A stretch of DNA of 63,571 nucleotides from Acinetobacter lwoffii. Lineage in GTDB: Bacteria; Pseudomonadota; Gammaproteobacteria; Pseudomonadales; Moraxellaceae. Positions 26,527 through 35,417 of this stretch are shown in pieces. The position numbers were made by a program, and so were the translations under genes. Position 1 is the stretch's first letter, and every line of letters starts with the position of its first letter. Location: contig NZ_JAMXXK010000014.1 of assembly GCF_024129735.1 (NCBI RefSeq), positions 1-63,571 on the forward strand, written 5' to 3'. A model generated the notes under the pieces. The model searched no databases and was not told the origin of the DNA. It was given only the letters and a program-made list of their open reading frames with translations.

Positions 26527-27576
26527 TTATGTGGTCGTCATCTTGGGTAAATCAATCGGCGTATAGTCACCCAAATCCAATACATAACGAATCCAATTGG
26601 CAAAATGATATTTGCGTGCAATCTCATCAGTGACCGTGTTATACGCCTGCGCTAAAAACTGTTGTAGTACACTCGTGTCTTTGCCATCCCACACGAAAAT
26701 ATTATCAGGATGATAAAAGTCATAATGCACAATCGACGCGTTATTGGTAATCAATTTCTTCTTAAACATCAGCGCTTCAAATGTTCTAAACGACAATCCT
26801 GTATGCGCTCCAATCACCAAATCAATCAAAATATCGGCATTTTGCACATGAGCCAAATTATCATTGAATTCAATATTTTGTGTAATCTTACTAATTGGCA
26901 AATCGAGATATGCCTGCGCAGGCGCATGATTAATAAAGCACTTAATCTCTACGTCATGCTGCGCTAATTCGCCGACCAATTGCTCAATCGCCTGTTGTCG
27001 ACTCGGATTATGATACCCGACAAAATAAACGATAGGTTTTTGATTGTCTGATATTTTTTGATCAACGACCAATACATCATTCATACAGAAATTGGTGAGC
27101 GGTAAAACACGCGCATTACTATTGTTTTGATAGTCTTGCGGATCAAAGACAAAGAAGCGATCAAATAACTTGATACGATGCGAGACATTTGGAAAACGCG
27201 TCAGTCCATCCCACTGATAACCCGCAAAGGTTTGATGCGTGCGTGATTTTAATAGCGCCAGCACCTCATCACTAAACATGTCAGCGCGAATGACCAAGGT
27301 GTAGTCGCTATAGCCACCCCATGCCTGCAGCTGCTGATCAATATGCTGCATATTTATGGCATTGCGTAAGGTCATTTTATAACTGGTGTCTTTATAGACT
27401 GTTTTACGATAGCCCTTATAGATCCGTGAAAACAGATTCGGGTATTTAAAGGGTTCAGGCGACACCAGCTGGTCAAAGCACATCACTTCAAAACCCTGCT
27501 GCTGCAAACTTTTTGCAACCAAATGAATCAATCCCAAATGATCGGGCATGGCTAAAATAATTCTAGGTTTTGACAT
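26527..27576 (-). CDS. Putative glycosyltransferase of the outer-core locus
   Basis: 349 residues from MSKPRIILAMPDHLG (ATG at 27576, GGAAAG upstream). The opening resembles GT-B enzymes (hydrophobic strand, then a short polar loop). Later segments FNDNLAHVQNADILIDLVIGAHTGLSFRTFEALMFKKKLITNN look like the donor-binding region of CgeB/WbbX-type transferases, with a conserved-looking F-R-x-x-E-A-L. No DxD motif is needed for this fold. Donor and linkage are unknown. It lies between the GT25 gene and rmlB in the same direction, with a 120-base gap upstream that might hold a secondary promoter. Confidence 0.7.
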   Translation of the reverse strand: MSKPRIILAMPDHLGLIHLVAKSLQQQGFEVMCFDQLVSPEPFKYPNLFSRIYKGYRKTVYKDTSYKMTLRNAINMQHIDQQLQAWGGYSDYTLVIRADMFSDEVLALLKSRTHQTFAGYQWDGLTRFPNVSHRIKLFDRFFVFDPQDYQNNSNARVLPLTNFCMNDVLVVDQKISDNQKPIVYFVGYHNPSRQQAIEQLVGELAQHDVEIKCFINHAPAQAYLDLPISKITQNIEFNDNLAHVQNADILIDLVIGAHTGLSFRTFEALMFKKKLITNNASIVHYDFYHPDNIFVWDGKDTSVLQQFLAQAYNTVTDEIARKYHFANWIRYVLDLGDYTPIDLPKMTTT

Positions 27577-27696
27577 ATTGCTTTCCAAAATGACACTCTC
27601 AGGTCATCAAATCACATGAGCATCTGCTCTAAAGCTGTGTAAAACCCCATATTTTCTACACGTATTTACAGCATCAACGCCATTCTTATCATCGCG

Positions 27697-28506
27697 TTAG
27701 TTTTTAAATTGCGTCTGATCCAATCGAATTTCACGCTTTTGCGCTTTAAACACAACACTGGCATAGCGACACGCCATCGCCCATTGTCCGGCAAGACGGC
27801 GCATTTTAAATGTTCTTTTTTCAGCAGCTGACGCATACACGGGCTTATGATGCTCTGAACGACCAATCACCGATTCAAACTGTTCAGCAGGCACTAAACC
27901 ATATGCTGACATTTGGTCTTCTTGAATGATTCCAGCAGGCTCTGCTTGGAGGCAGTGCAAGCCATAATGGCTAGAGATAAAACCATCCGCAATTGCGGGT
28001 GCTGTTTCTGCTAGACGTTGCAGCAGTTTTTGCGCACCCGATGGATACAACACATAACCTGCTGCACCAGTACGATCTTGGTACAAGGTATACAGTGCCG
28101 TATCCCCTGCATTAAGTTTAACTTCAGGCTGTTTTGAAATGATTTTTTTACGGCTGCGCACTTCAAAGTTAATCAGATCCACCTGTGGATTGTGCGCTTG
28201 CTCAATCTCTGCCAATGCATCTGGCATGTGCTGCGCCAACACAGCATCATCTTCTAAAATCAATGCAGGTGCATTCAGTTCAAGTACCGTTTCCCACGCC
28301 TTTTTATGACTCAGAAAACATGCCACTTCAACTTTACGCAAAGGCCGCTGCCAACCAAAACCCAACGCTTGATAATCTTCCTCACTGATGTCATCAGTAG
28401 AGACTGCGGCTAAGCGCTGAAATGCTAAACCAAGACGCGTACATTGTTGCATCTGAAAATCAAGGCGTTCAGTTGAGCGCGCTAAATTAATAATAAGCAC
28501 TTGCAT
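27697..28506 (-). CDS. Glycosyltransferase family 25 (LPS type)
   Basis: 269 residues from MQVLIINLARSTERLDFQ (ATG at 28506, only four bases after the previous stop). The GT25 hallmarks are INLARSTERL near the start, VACFLSHKKAWE (Ser-His pair) and ALILEDDAVL with the acidic metal/donor motif. Family members (LgtB, LpsA, Lex) transfer galactose or glucose in lipooligosaccharide outer cores, so a hexosyl transfer in this outer core is the natural inference. The frame extends 33 codons upstream into the previous gene, but the coupled internal start fits the family. Confidence 0.87.
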   Translation of the reverse strand: MQVLIINLARSTERLDFQMQQCTRLGLAFQRLAAVSTDDISEEDYQALGFGWQRPLRKVEVACFLSHKKAWETVLELNAPALILEDDAVLAQHMPDALAEIEQAHNPQVDLINFEVRSRKKIISKQPEVKLNAGDTALYTLYQDRTGAAGYVLYPSGAQKLLQRLAETAPAIADGFISSHYGLHCLQAEPAGIIQEDQMSAYGLVPAEQFESVIGRSEHHKPVYASAAEKRTFKMRRLAGQWAMACRYASVVFKAQKREIRLDQTQFKN

Positions 28507-28510
28507 CGAC

Positions 28511-29254
28511 TTACCACCATCGTGTCTTTTCACGGGTGTGACGCTGTTTAAAGCGCGAATACACCGTGTCATGTTCATCGAGATTGACCCGATCAAAGAT
28601 TTCAATCACCAACTGCCCCAGTGGATGCGCCGCACAGATCTGGTCTAAACGCCAGCGCATATTACGTAAAGTATCATCTGTTCCAACCGCAAATGCGGAA
28701 GTACCATCAAACAAGGCATAGCGCTGTTGTTGCAATAAGTCCTGATGCAGTAAATTGACTTCGAGTGACTGGTCACACAAGAAACGCTCTGTTTCTTGTA
28801 GTTTGATGGTATTGATCAATATCACTGCATTCATCAGAATGGCTTTTAGAGTTACGTCTTCATCAAAATCAATAAAAGTATCACAGGCTGAAATCAGCCA
28901 GCGTATATTCAATGACTGTACAAGAAAATCTCGTTCAGCCATCCATAATGCCTTGAATTTGTCATAATTATTTTGAGTATCGACCTCACGGCGAATGAGA
29001 ACAATCAGACTGGCATGGAAATGATTTAATGCAGACTGCCCCACAAACTCTTGTTTGAGCTGTTCAATATGCTCATTGAGATCTTTGGTCGAACCATGCG
29101 TATATTGAATTTGATCCCCATCAATGATGGTATTTTTTAACTGGTTTAAATCGGCTTGACCAAATTGCGCATAAATCTTTTCAGCGCCAAAACGACGCTG
29201 ATGACGACTAAATGAAAACCATTGTTCGAACTTACTTTTCTTTCTTACCGGCAT
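28511..29254 (-). CDS. Unknown protein of the outer-core locus
   Basis: A 247-residue soluble, charged protein (VRKKSKFEQWFSFSRHQRRFGAEKIYAQFG...). It is predicted mostly helical with Leu/Ile/Glu-rich stretches (HEQLKQEFVGQ, LVQSLNIRWLISACDTFID, NAVILINTIKLQETERFL). There is no DxD or Rossmann motif, signal or membrane segment. It is held tightly between two glycosyltransferase genes (38 bases from one, four bases from the other). It may regulate or complex with the transferases, or modify core phosphates, but nothing in the sequence decides this. Confidence 0.7.
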   Translation of the reverse strand: MPVRKKSKFEQWFSFSRHQRRFGAEKIYAQFGQADLNQLKNTIIDGDQIQYTHGSTKDLNEHIEQLKQEFVGQSALNHFHASLIVLIRREVDTQNNYDKFKALWMAERDFLVQSLNIRWLISACDTFIDFDEDVTLKAILMNAVILINTIKLQETERFLCDQSLEVNLLHQDLLQQQRYALFDGTSAFAVGTDDTLRNMRWRLDQICAAHPLGQLVIEIFDRVNLDEHDTVYSRFKQRHTREKTRWW

Positions 29255-29292
29255 TTGAAATTAAATCTCTTTCAATTTCTCATTGATTCAGC

Positions 29293-30015
29293 TTACTGCC
29301 AAGCATCCTTAATCCACTGCGATGGCAACACATAACGGTACCATTTCCCACCACCACCATTGACTGCATCAGGTGGATTAATTTCACCATGGAATACAAT
29401 AATTTTAGCACCTTCAGGCTTCACAGGTGGCTTAAAGTAAGCCATTGGAATTTTTTGCAGGCAATGATACTTATAGCTCTTGCACCAGCTTTCTGGCCAA
29501 TAGGTCTGTTTACCTTCACGGTCTACGTACCAAGACAAATAGGCTTGCTCATTACGGAATTTTTTACGGATTTCATCAAAGTTTTCACGGAAATAAGGCA
29601 AAAGCCCCGGGAAAGCACCCAGTTTAAACCGGTAAACCGAACTGTTACCGGTAATACGCCACGGCCGTTTCCAGTCATGAATAATCAGAAAGTCGCCCGG
29701 ATAGGTAAAGAACTCATCGATATTATCGACAATCACCACGTCAAGATCGAGGAAGAGTGCATTCCCCTCCAAGCCATACAGATCTGGCTCAAAAGTAGAC
29801 AGCTTGTTCCAGCCACGCTCAGGCGCACCTTCAGGCAATGCCAGAGGTGGAATAGGAAAACATTGCACCGCAGGATCAATGCCTTCAGTACGATCCGTCA
29901 GACAGACCATTTTAAAGTCGACTGTCGTGTGTCGTTTAACCATATTGTATAAACGATTGACGTATTCCGAACCGTATTTGGTTCCCCATTTCATACAAAT
30001 AACGATGTTACTCAT
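29293..30015 (-). CDS. Core glycosyltransferase, first gene at the ilvE side
   Basis: A 240-residue GT-A type protein: strand-like start MSNIVICMKWGTKYG, NALFLDLDVVIVDNIDEFF with the DxD metal/nucleotide-sugar motif, and WKRPWRITGNSSVYRFKLG with further acceptor-side residues. In A. baumannii outer-core loci the gene next to ilvE is a conserved glycosyltransferase (gtrOC1 in published nomenclature); this gene has that position, but I do not assign the name from sequence alone. It probably adds an early sugar of the outer core and is the first gene of the minus-strand locus. Confidence 0.8.
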   Translation of the reverse strand: MSNIVICMKWGTKYGSEYVNRLYNMVKRHTTVDFKMVCLTDRTEGIDPAVQCFPIPPLALPEGAPERGWNKLSTFEPDLYGLEGNALFLDLDVVIVDNIDEFFTYPGDFLIIHDWKRPWRITGNSSVYRFKLGAFPGLLPYFRENFDEIRKKFRNEQAYLSWYVDREGKQTYWPESWCKSYKYHCLQKIPMAYFKPPVKPEGAKIIVFHGEINPPDAVNGGGGKWYRYVLPSQWIKDAWQ

Positions 30016-30097
30016 TGCGTATGCCTAAGCTCATCTTAAAATCTTCTTGATGGTGAATATGATGACATAAGTTCGGCAGAATAAGTACATCAGTTAA

Positions 30098-30125
30098 AAA
30101 AAACCTCTCAAATGAGAGGTTTTTT
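30098..30125. terminator. Strong terminator between the OC locus and ilvE
   Basis: AAAAAACCTCTC, loop AAAT, GAGAGGTTTTTT: a 12-base perfect stem with a T run on each strand. On the minus strand it ends the glnE-ilvE transcript. Together with the upstream gap it gives the OC locus its own promoter region (30016-30097). Confidence 0.95.
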
Positions 30126-30143
30126 CAATCAGTAAATTCTTAA

Positions 30144-31070
30144 TTACTTCACATAAGTTAACCAGTGTGCATATTTAGGGTCTTTGCCCTGAACTGCATC
30201 GAAGTATGCTTTCTGGATTTGAGTGGTGATTGGACCACGTACACCCTCACCAATCTGACGATCATCGTATTCACGGATTGGTGTGACTTCTGCAGCAGTA
30301 CCGGTAAAGAATGCTTCATCTGCGATGTAGAACTCATCACGGGTAATACGGCGTTCAATTACGTCATAACCCAGGTCTTTAGCAATAGTAATAATGGTTT
30401 GACGGGTAATACCATCCAATGCACCGCCTGCGATATCAGGCGTATGAATCACGCCATCACGCACCAGGAATACGTTTTCACCTGAACCTTGGCATACATA
30501 GCCTTGCGGGTCGAGCAGCATTGCTTCGTCATAACCTGAATGCGCCACTTCCTGATGTGCAAGAATGGACAAGGTGTAGTTACCTGATGCTTTGGCCTTA
30601 CACATGGTCACGTTCGGATGATGGTGGGTAAATGAAGAAGTTTTTACGCGAATACCCTTCGCCATTGCTTCTTCGCCCAGGTACGCCCCCCAGCTCCATG
30701 CCGCAACTACGGCATGAATGGTATTGTCAGTTGCAGCGATACCGAGTTTTTCAGAACCAATAAAAATAATTGGACGTAAATAGCAAGACGCTAATTTGTT
30801 TTCACGAACAACATCAATTTGAGCCTGTTCTAATGCTGCTTGATCAAATGGAACTTTCATTTGATAAATTTTTGCAGAATTCAACAAACGCTTGGTATGT
30901 TCTTTTAGACGGAAAATAGCCGTTCCATTCGGGGTTTCATAAGCTCGGACACCTTCAAACACACCCATGCTGTAATGCAAAGTATGTGTTAATACGTGAG
31001 TTTTTGCCTCACGCCAGTCAACTAGTTGTCCATCTTGCCAAATGAAACCATCACGATCAGCCAAATTCAT
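30144..31070 (-). CDS. ilvE: Branched-chain amino acid aminotransferase
   Basis: 308 residues, the standard length of bacterial fold-type IV transaminases. The PLP lysine lies in AKASGNYTLS (Lys160), with the LLDPQGYVCQGSGENVFLV motif and C-terminal TGTAAEVTPIREYDDR. It catalyses the last step of Leu, Ile and Val synthesis. Established knowledge: in A. baumannii ilvE borders the lipooligosaccharide outer-core locus opposite aspS, as here. Co-transcribed with glnE, 24 bases upstream. Confidence 0.97.
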   Translation of the reverse strand: MNLADRDGFIWQDGQLVDWREAKTHVLTHTLHYSMGVFEGVRAYETPNGTAIFRLKEHTKRLLNSAKIYQMKVPFDQAALEQAQIDVVRENKLASCYLRPIIFIGSEKLGIAATDNTIHAVVAAWSWGAYLGEEAMAKGIRVKTSSFTHHHPNVTMCKAKASGNYTLSILAHQEVAHSGYDEAMLLDPQGYVCQGSGENVFLVRDGVIHTPDIAGGALDGITRQTIITIAKDLGYDVIERRITRDEFYIADEAFFTGTAAEVTPIREYDDRQIGEGVRGPITTQIQKAYFDAVQGKDPKYAHWLTYVK

Positions 31071-31094
31071 GCCACAAACTCCAATTTCTCACAA

Positions 31095-33845
31095 TTATTC
31101 ACTATCCAGTACAAAGTCTGCACTTGGATCAATTAGTCTTTGCCATAACTTGCAAACGGTCATTCGGGTATCGTGCCAGTCGCTTGCAGACACTTGCATG
31201 GATTGATTTGCAAGGGCTAAGCGATGGCTCTCGGCGCGTTCACGGAGATAAGCTTGAATCAGAGCAGTCGCATCGTCGCTGGATAAGCAACCTGATTTTG
31301 CGGCATCCTCAAGAATTCGTACATTGTCGGAGAAATGGGCGAGATCTTTATTCGTCCCACTCCAGGCCAACACCGCATACTGTGCCATAAATTCGATGTC
31401 TACGATACCACCTGCATCTTGTTTTAAATGAAAAATACCATCTTTTTTTTGCTCTTTAGAAGAACCGAGATGCTCCTTCATTTTCTGACGCATTTTCAGT
31501 ACTTCTGCCCGTACATAATTTTCATCGCGAGGCTGAATCAAAATATCCCGGCGCAAGACTTCAAACTTTTTCCGCAAGCTCATTTCACCCGCAATCGGAC
31601 GGGCTCGCACCAAGGCCTGATGCTCCCATAACCAGGCACTCTTGAACTGATATTGTTCAAAGGCTTTCAAACTGGTCACCAAAAGCCCAGCTTCGCCCGA
31701 TGGACGCAAGCGGGTATCGACTTCATATACGCGTCCATCTAGGGTTTGCGTGGTCATGAGGGACATAAACTTTTGTGCGACACGCATGGCAAACTCAAAA
31801 CCACTGATCGGCTTGAGTCCATCGGTATCGGCCTGTTCACCCATATAGTGAATAAAGACCAGATCCAGATCCGAGCCATAACCCAGTTCAATACCACCGA
31901 CTTTACCATAACCAATGACTGCAAAAGCAGTATGCTCGACTGAACAGCGCTGCCCTTCTGCATCCAGTGGAAAACCATGCTTTTTCGCCACAATCTGATA
32001 GGCCAGATGCAGCGCTGCATTCACCGATACTTCAGCAATATCGGTCAAGGCATCAGAAACTTTCATCAACGGGCTTTCTGCCAGCACATCACTGGCGGCT
32101 ACAGCAAGTACATTGGATTTTTTAAACAGGCGCAAGACCCGCATCTGGTCTTCGACCTGATCAACTTCAATGCGCAACAGTTGCTGGCGCAAGGAATCTT
32201 CCAGATCCTGACGTTTTGGCAATTCAAAATCCATTGACAGGAATTCATCCAGCAGTACCGGATAATGAGTCAGTTCTTCGCAAATCCATGGACTAACCGT
32301 TGCCATTTTAACCAGACGCTGCAATGCGCCTTTGCTCTCGATTAACATCACCAGATATACCGTACGGCGCATCACTGATTCAACTAGGGGCATTAAGCGT
32401 ACCAACGCCACCTGAGGATCATTTGACTGTAAAACGGCTTCAATTAAATGTGGCCAGAAGGTTTTTAAACGTTGTACCGCCTTTGCCGGTAATTTTTTTA
32501 AGGCATGCCCATTCCAAAACTCATAAACGAGATTCTTCGCATTCTCATCCAACACTTCTTTGAGTTTCTTTTCCAGCTGTGAAAAACTTTCAACCAGGGT
32601 ATCTGGACCATTTTCCTTAATTAAATGATCAAACTGATACATAACTTTGTCACGTTTCTCATTGAGATATGCCATAAAGCTATCCCAATTAGCAAAACCA
32701 AGCGTGTCCGTTATACGCGCCCTTAACTCTGGCTCAGTCGGTAGTGATTGCGTTTGCTGATCATGCAGTGCCTGAATCGCGTGCTCGACCCGACGCAGGA
32801 ATAAGTAAGCATCTTCCAGATCCTGCACCGCCTGTTCATCCAGTAACTCGGCATCATCCAGATGATTCAGATTCACCAGACACTGCCGATCCTGCAATTC
32901 AAGTTTGGCGCCGCCGTAAATCAACTGAAACACCTGCACGATAAACTCGACTTCGCGAATGCCACCGGCTCCGAGCTTGATATCATCTTCAATATTACGG
33001 CGCTGTACTTCGCGCTCGATCATAGCTTTCATTTCGCGCATGGCTTCAAAAGCGCTGTAATCGACGTACTTGCGAAATACAAATGGACGGGTCATCTCCA
33101 GCAGCTCATCGCCTTCCGGACTTGGATTGACAATACGCGCTTTAATCCAGGCATAACGCTCCCATTCACGCCCATGCTGGCTCAGATATTTTTCCAAGGC
33201 CGCGTGGCTAATGGCCAGCGCCGAACCATCGCCCCAGGGACGGAGGCGCATATCCACCCGGAATACAAAACCATCCGCCGTGATCTGATCCAGCAAATGA
33301 ATCAGTTTCTGTCCCCACAGGATGCAAAACTGCTGCACATCAATACATTTGCGCCCATCGGTTTCACCCTGCTCATCGAAGGCAAAAATCAAGTCGATAT
33401 CACTGGAAAGATTGAGTTCTTGGGCGCCGAGTTTGCCCATCGCGATGACAATCAGATCCTGGACTTTTCCGTTATAGCCAATCGGCTGGCCATACTTGGC
33501 AGCGACCGGAATACGGGCAAAATCTTTCGCCGCACAGATGCAGGCATCGGCAAAATCGGAGAGTTCTTGAGTGAGGGTAATAACATCGGTGAGTTGATTG
33601 GCATCCTGCCAGATCCAGCGAAACATCAAACGAGCCCGCAGAATACGCATTGCGCGCATCCACGTTGCTTCATCGCTTATATTCAGGATGCAGTGCTGCA
33701 CCAGCTGATCAATATATTCCCGACTGAGTGAGCCTTGAAACTGATCAATTGCATAATCCTGTTCCAGTAAACTCTGGTGATTGGCCAATACCTGTTCGGT
33801 ATATTGGCTAGCTCTTAAGGTTTTCTGCAATTGTGCCGCATTCAT
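31095..33845 (-). CDS. glnE: Glutamine synthetase adenylyltransferase/deadenylase
   Basis: A bifunctional enzyme of about 916 residues, slightly shorter than the 946 of E. coli. Two nucleotidyltransferase domains have intact metal sites: LSSDIDLIFAFDE near residue 150 (AR domain, removes AMP) and YGSDLDLVFIHYMGE in the second half (AT domain, adds AMP to glutamine synthetase). Between them lie PII-binding and helical regions. I use ATG 33845; a GTG one codon upstream is possible. It is followed by ilvE. The tnpB element ends only 36 bases upstream of this start, so the native promoter may be displaced or replaced. Confidence 0.95.
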   Translation of the reverse strand: MNAAQLQKTLRASQYTEQVLANHQSLLEQDYAIDQFQGSLSREYIDQLVQHCILNISDEATWMRAMRILRARLMFRWIWQDANQLTDVITLTQELSDFADACICAAKDFARIPVAAKYGQPIGYNGKVQDLIVIAMGKLGAQELNLSSDIDLIFAFDEQGETDGRKCIDVQQFCILWGQKLIHLLDQITADGFVFRVDMRLRPWGDGSALAISHAALEKYLSQHGREWERYAWIKARIVNPSPEGDELLEMTRPFVFRKYVDYSAFEAMREMKAMIEREVQRRNIEDDIKLGAGGIREVEFIVQVFQLIYGGAKLELQDRQCLVNLNHLDDAELLDEQAVQDLEDAYLFLRRVEHAIQALHDQQTQSLPTEPELRARITDTLGFANWDSFMAYLNEKRDKVMYQFDHLIKENGPDTLVESFSQLEKKLKEVLDENAKNLVYEFWNGHALKKLPAKAVQRLKTFWPHLIEAVLQSNDPQVALVRLMPLVESVMRRTVYLVMLIESKGALQRLVKMATVSPWICEELTHYPVLLDEFLSMDFELPKRQDLEDSLRQQLLRIEVDQVEDQMRVLRLFKKSNVLAVAASDVLAESPLMKVSDALTDIAEVSVNAALHLAYQIVAKKHGFPLDAEGQRCSVEHTAFAVIGYGKVGGIELGYGSDLDLVFIHYMGEQADTDGLKPISGFEFAMRVAQKFMSLMTTQTLDGRVYEVDTRLRPSGEAGLLVTSLKAFEQYQFKSAWLWEHQALVRARPIAGEMSLRKKFEVLRRDILIQPRDENYVRAEVLKMRQKMKEHLGSSKEQKKDGIFHLKQDAGGIVDIEFMAQYAVLAWSGTNKDLAHFSDNVRILEDAAKSGCLSSDDATALIQAYLRERAESHRLALANQSMQVSASDWHDTRMTVCKLWQRLIDPSADFVLDSE

Positions 33846-33884
33846 CACTCAACTCTTCCCCTGAAACATTCTGCTTAGTTTTGA

Positions 33885-33960
33885 CATACTCCCACCACTT
33901 TCACGATGTTCAAGTGGGGGATTCTAAAAGTAAAAGCTCTTAGGTGACTTCCTCACGGAT
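33885..33960 (-). ncRNA. Predicted omegaRNA scaffold at the right end of tnpB
   Basis: In known TnpB systems the guide RNA is made from the 3' end of tnpB through the right-end hairpin, with the guide starting right after the element. Here the tnpB stop, the hairpin 33891-33920 and the element end (about 33881) are in that order. The guide would then be about 16-20 nt read from 33880 downward, beginning AACTAAGCAGAATG. Inferred from position; the 5' boundary is unknown. Confidence 0.5.
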
Positions 33961-35244
33961 TTCACTTGCTTTCTGCTTCGCAAGGCGACCTTTACCGCAT
34001 CCACCCTCCACAGACAAAACGGTATGTCCTACCGCCAAAATATTGCGAGAAGCATTAATATCTGCATTCTCGCCAAAGCTACACTCGACACAACTAAAGT
34101 TTGCTTGAGTAAGCCTATTTTCTTTTGCAACGTGACCACATGAACTACAAGTCTGACTTGTATATTTAGGGTCAACTTTAACGAGTAAACCACCTCGCCA
34201 TTGCTGTTTGTACACCAACATATTAACAAGCATTGACCAACCTTGATCCAGGATTGATTTATTTAAGCCGGACTTGGCTTTAACATTCTTTCCTTTTTTC
34301 TCGATTGAGCCTTTCGCTGACTTCGACATATTGGCTACTTTTAAGTCCTCAACTACGATCATTGCGTGGTTTTTGCTGAGCGTTGTGGTGACTTTGTGCA
34401 AGTAGTCATGCCGAATATTGGCAATATGATGGTGTAATGTATTGATCTTGAGATTCAGCTTTTTCCAATTTTGACTGAACTTGTTTTTCTTTCTCAGCTT
34501 GCGCTGAAGCCTAGCCAACTTTACTTGATTGGCCTTGAAACTATTGATCGGGTCGAATACTTGACCACTAGACGTTGTAATTAACTTTTTAACACCTAAA
34601 TCAATGCCAACGGCTGATTTTGATGGGTGGACTGGTGCTTCTACTGTGTTTTCAGCACCAAATGACACATACCATTTCCCGACATGCTTTGAGATTGTGA
34701 CGTTCTTAATCTCACCCACAATATTTTGTGATTTTCTGAATTTCACAACGCCAATGTCATTAGGTAACTTAACTTGGTTGCCTTTAACCCAACAATATCT
34801 GCCAAATTGAACAATACGAATGGAATCATAACCATCAGATTTCTTTTTGAATCGTGGCATAAGTGTTCTAAGTTGAACTTCACCACCATCGGATAATTTA
34901 AAAAATCGTGGCTTCTTAGCTCTAAATGGTTTTTGCTTTAACTTAGCTTGTTCCTTTTTGTTAAAAAACTTCCCCCAAGCATCACCAAGATCACGAACTT
35001 TTTGTTGGAGTGAAACGCCATTTGAGCTGTTTTCTAGAAAAGCACATTCAGGTTTTTTGCGTAATTCAGGAATTTTATTGACTAAATTAACTTTGTTGAT
35101 TCGCTCATTATTAGCAAGCATCTCGAACGAAACAGCTAAAATTTGATTCCAAACAAAACGTGCAGAGCCAAGCAACTTGTTTAAAACAAGCTCCTGTTCC
35201 GCATTAGGCTCAAGCCTAAATTTGTACGCTTTGTTGATCTTCAT
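33940..35244 (-). CDS. tnpB: TnpB RNA-guided nuclease (transposon-encoded)
   Basis: A 434-residue TnpB, full length. The OrfB N-terminal domain (KINKAYKFRLEPNAEQ...) is followed by a RuvC-like nuclease with all three acidic residues: Asp215 in GIDLGVKK, Glu299 in MIVVEDLKV and Asp395 in ADINASRN. The C4 zinc finger is intact (Cys366, Cys369, Cys385, Cys388 in CSSCG...CVEC). Known TnpBs are RNA-guided DNA nucleases, ancestors of Cas12, that cut target sites with a short adjacent motif and help the element persist. Nothing suggests inactivation. No tnpA is present, so transposition would need help in trans. Confidence 0.93.
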   Translation of the reverse strand: MKINKAYKFRLEPNAEQELVLNKLLGSARFVWNQILAVSFEMLANNERINKVNLVNKIPELRKKPECAFLENSSNGVSLQQKVRDLGDAWGKFFNKKEQAKLKQKPFRAKKPRFFKLSDGGEVQLRTLMPRFKKKSDGYDSIRIVQFGRYCWVKGNQVKLPNDIGVVKFRKSQNIVGEIKNVTISKHVGKWYVSFGAENTVEAPVHPSKSAVGIDLGVKKLITTSSGQVFDPINSFKANQVKLARLQRKLRKKNKFSQNWKKLNLKINTLHHHIANIRHDYLHKVTTTLSKNHAMIVVEDLKVANMSKSAKGSIEKKGKNVKAKSGLNKSILDQGWSMLVNMLVYKQQWRGGLLVKVDPKYTSQTCSSCGHVAKENRLTQANFSCVECSFGENADINASRNILAVGHTVLSVEGGCGKGRLAKQKASEIREEVT

Positions 35245-35417
35245 TTCGCCTTAAATCTATTTAGATACAGAAACTTAATGCAAATTATTCTATCATATTG
35301 CACTAAAAAAAAGTCGTGAAATTCACCTCCACCCTAATGTTGGGTGGAGTCCTCTTTCACACTAAAGATAGCAGGAGTTTTGTCTCAGTGGGAATGTTTT
35401 AGTTTGAAATTTACCTT

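Larger units (their letters stand above)
33881..35360 (-). mobile_element. Stand-alone TnpB element (IS200/IS605 superfamily, IS1341-like)
   Basis: An insertion with a tnpB gene but no tnpA. The right end holds an imperfect hairpin at 33891-33920 (CCACTT paired with AAGTGG and CCC with GGG). The left end holds CTCCACCC (35327-35334) with GGGTGGAG (35342-35349), loop 7. Subterminal hairpins without inverted terminal repeats are the mark of this superfamily, which moves as single strands. Exact left boundary is uncertain (35350-35400). It sits between the orphan kinase gene and glnE, all on the minus strand. Confidence 0.85.

Noticed and set aside
32862..33731. Open frame of 289 codons opposite glnE
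   Set aside because: It lies fully inside a well-supported conserved gene, has no ribosome site and no protein-like composition. It is a shadow of glnE codon use.
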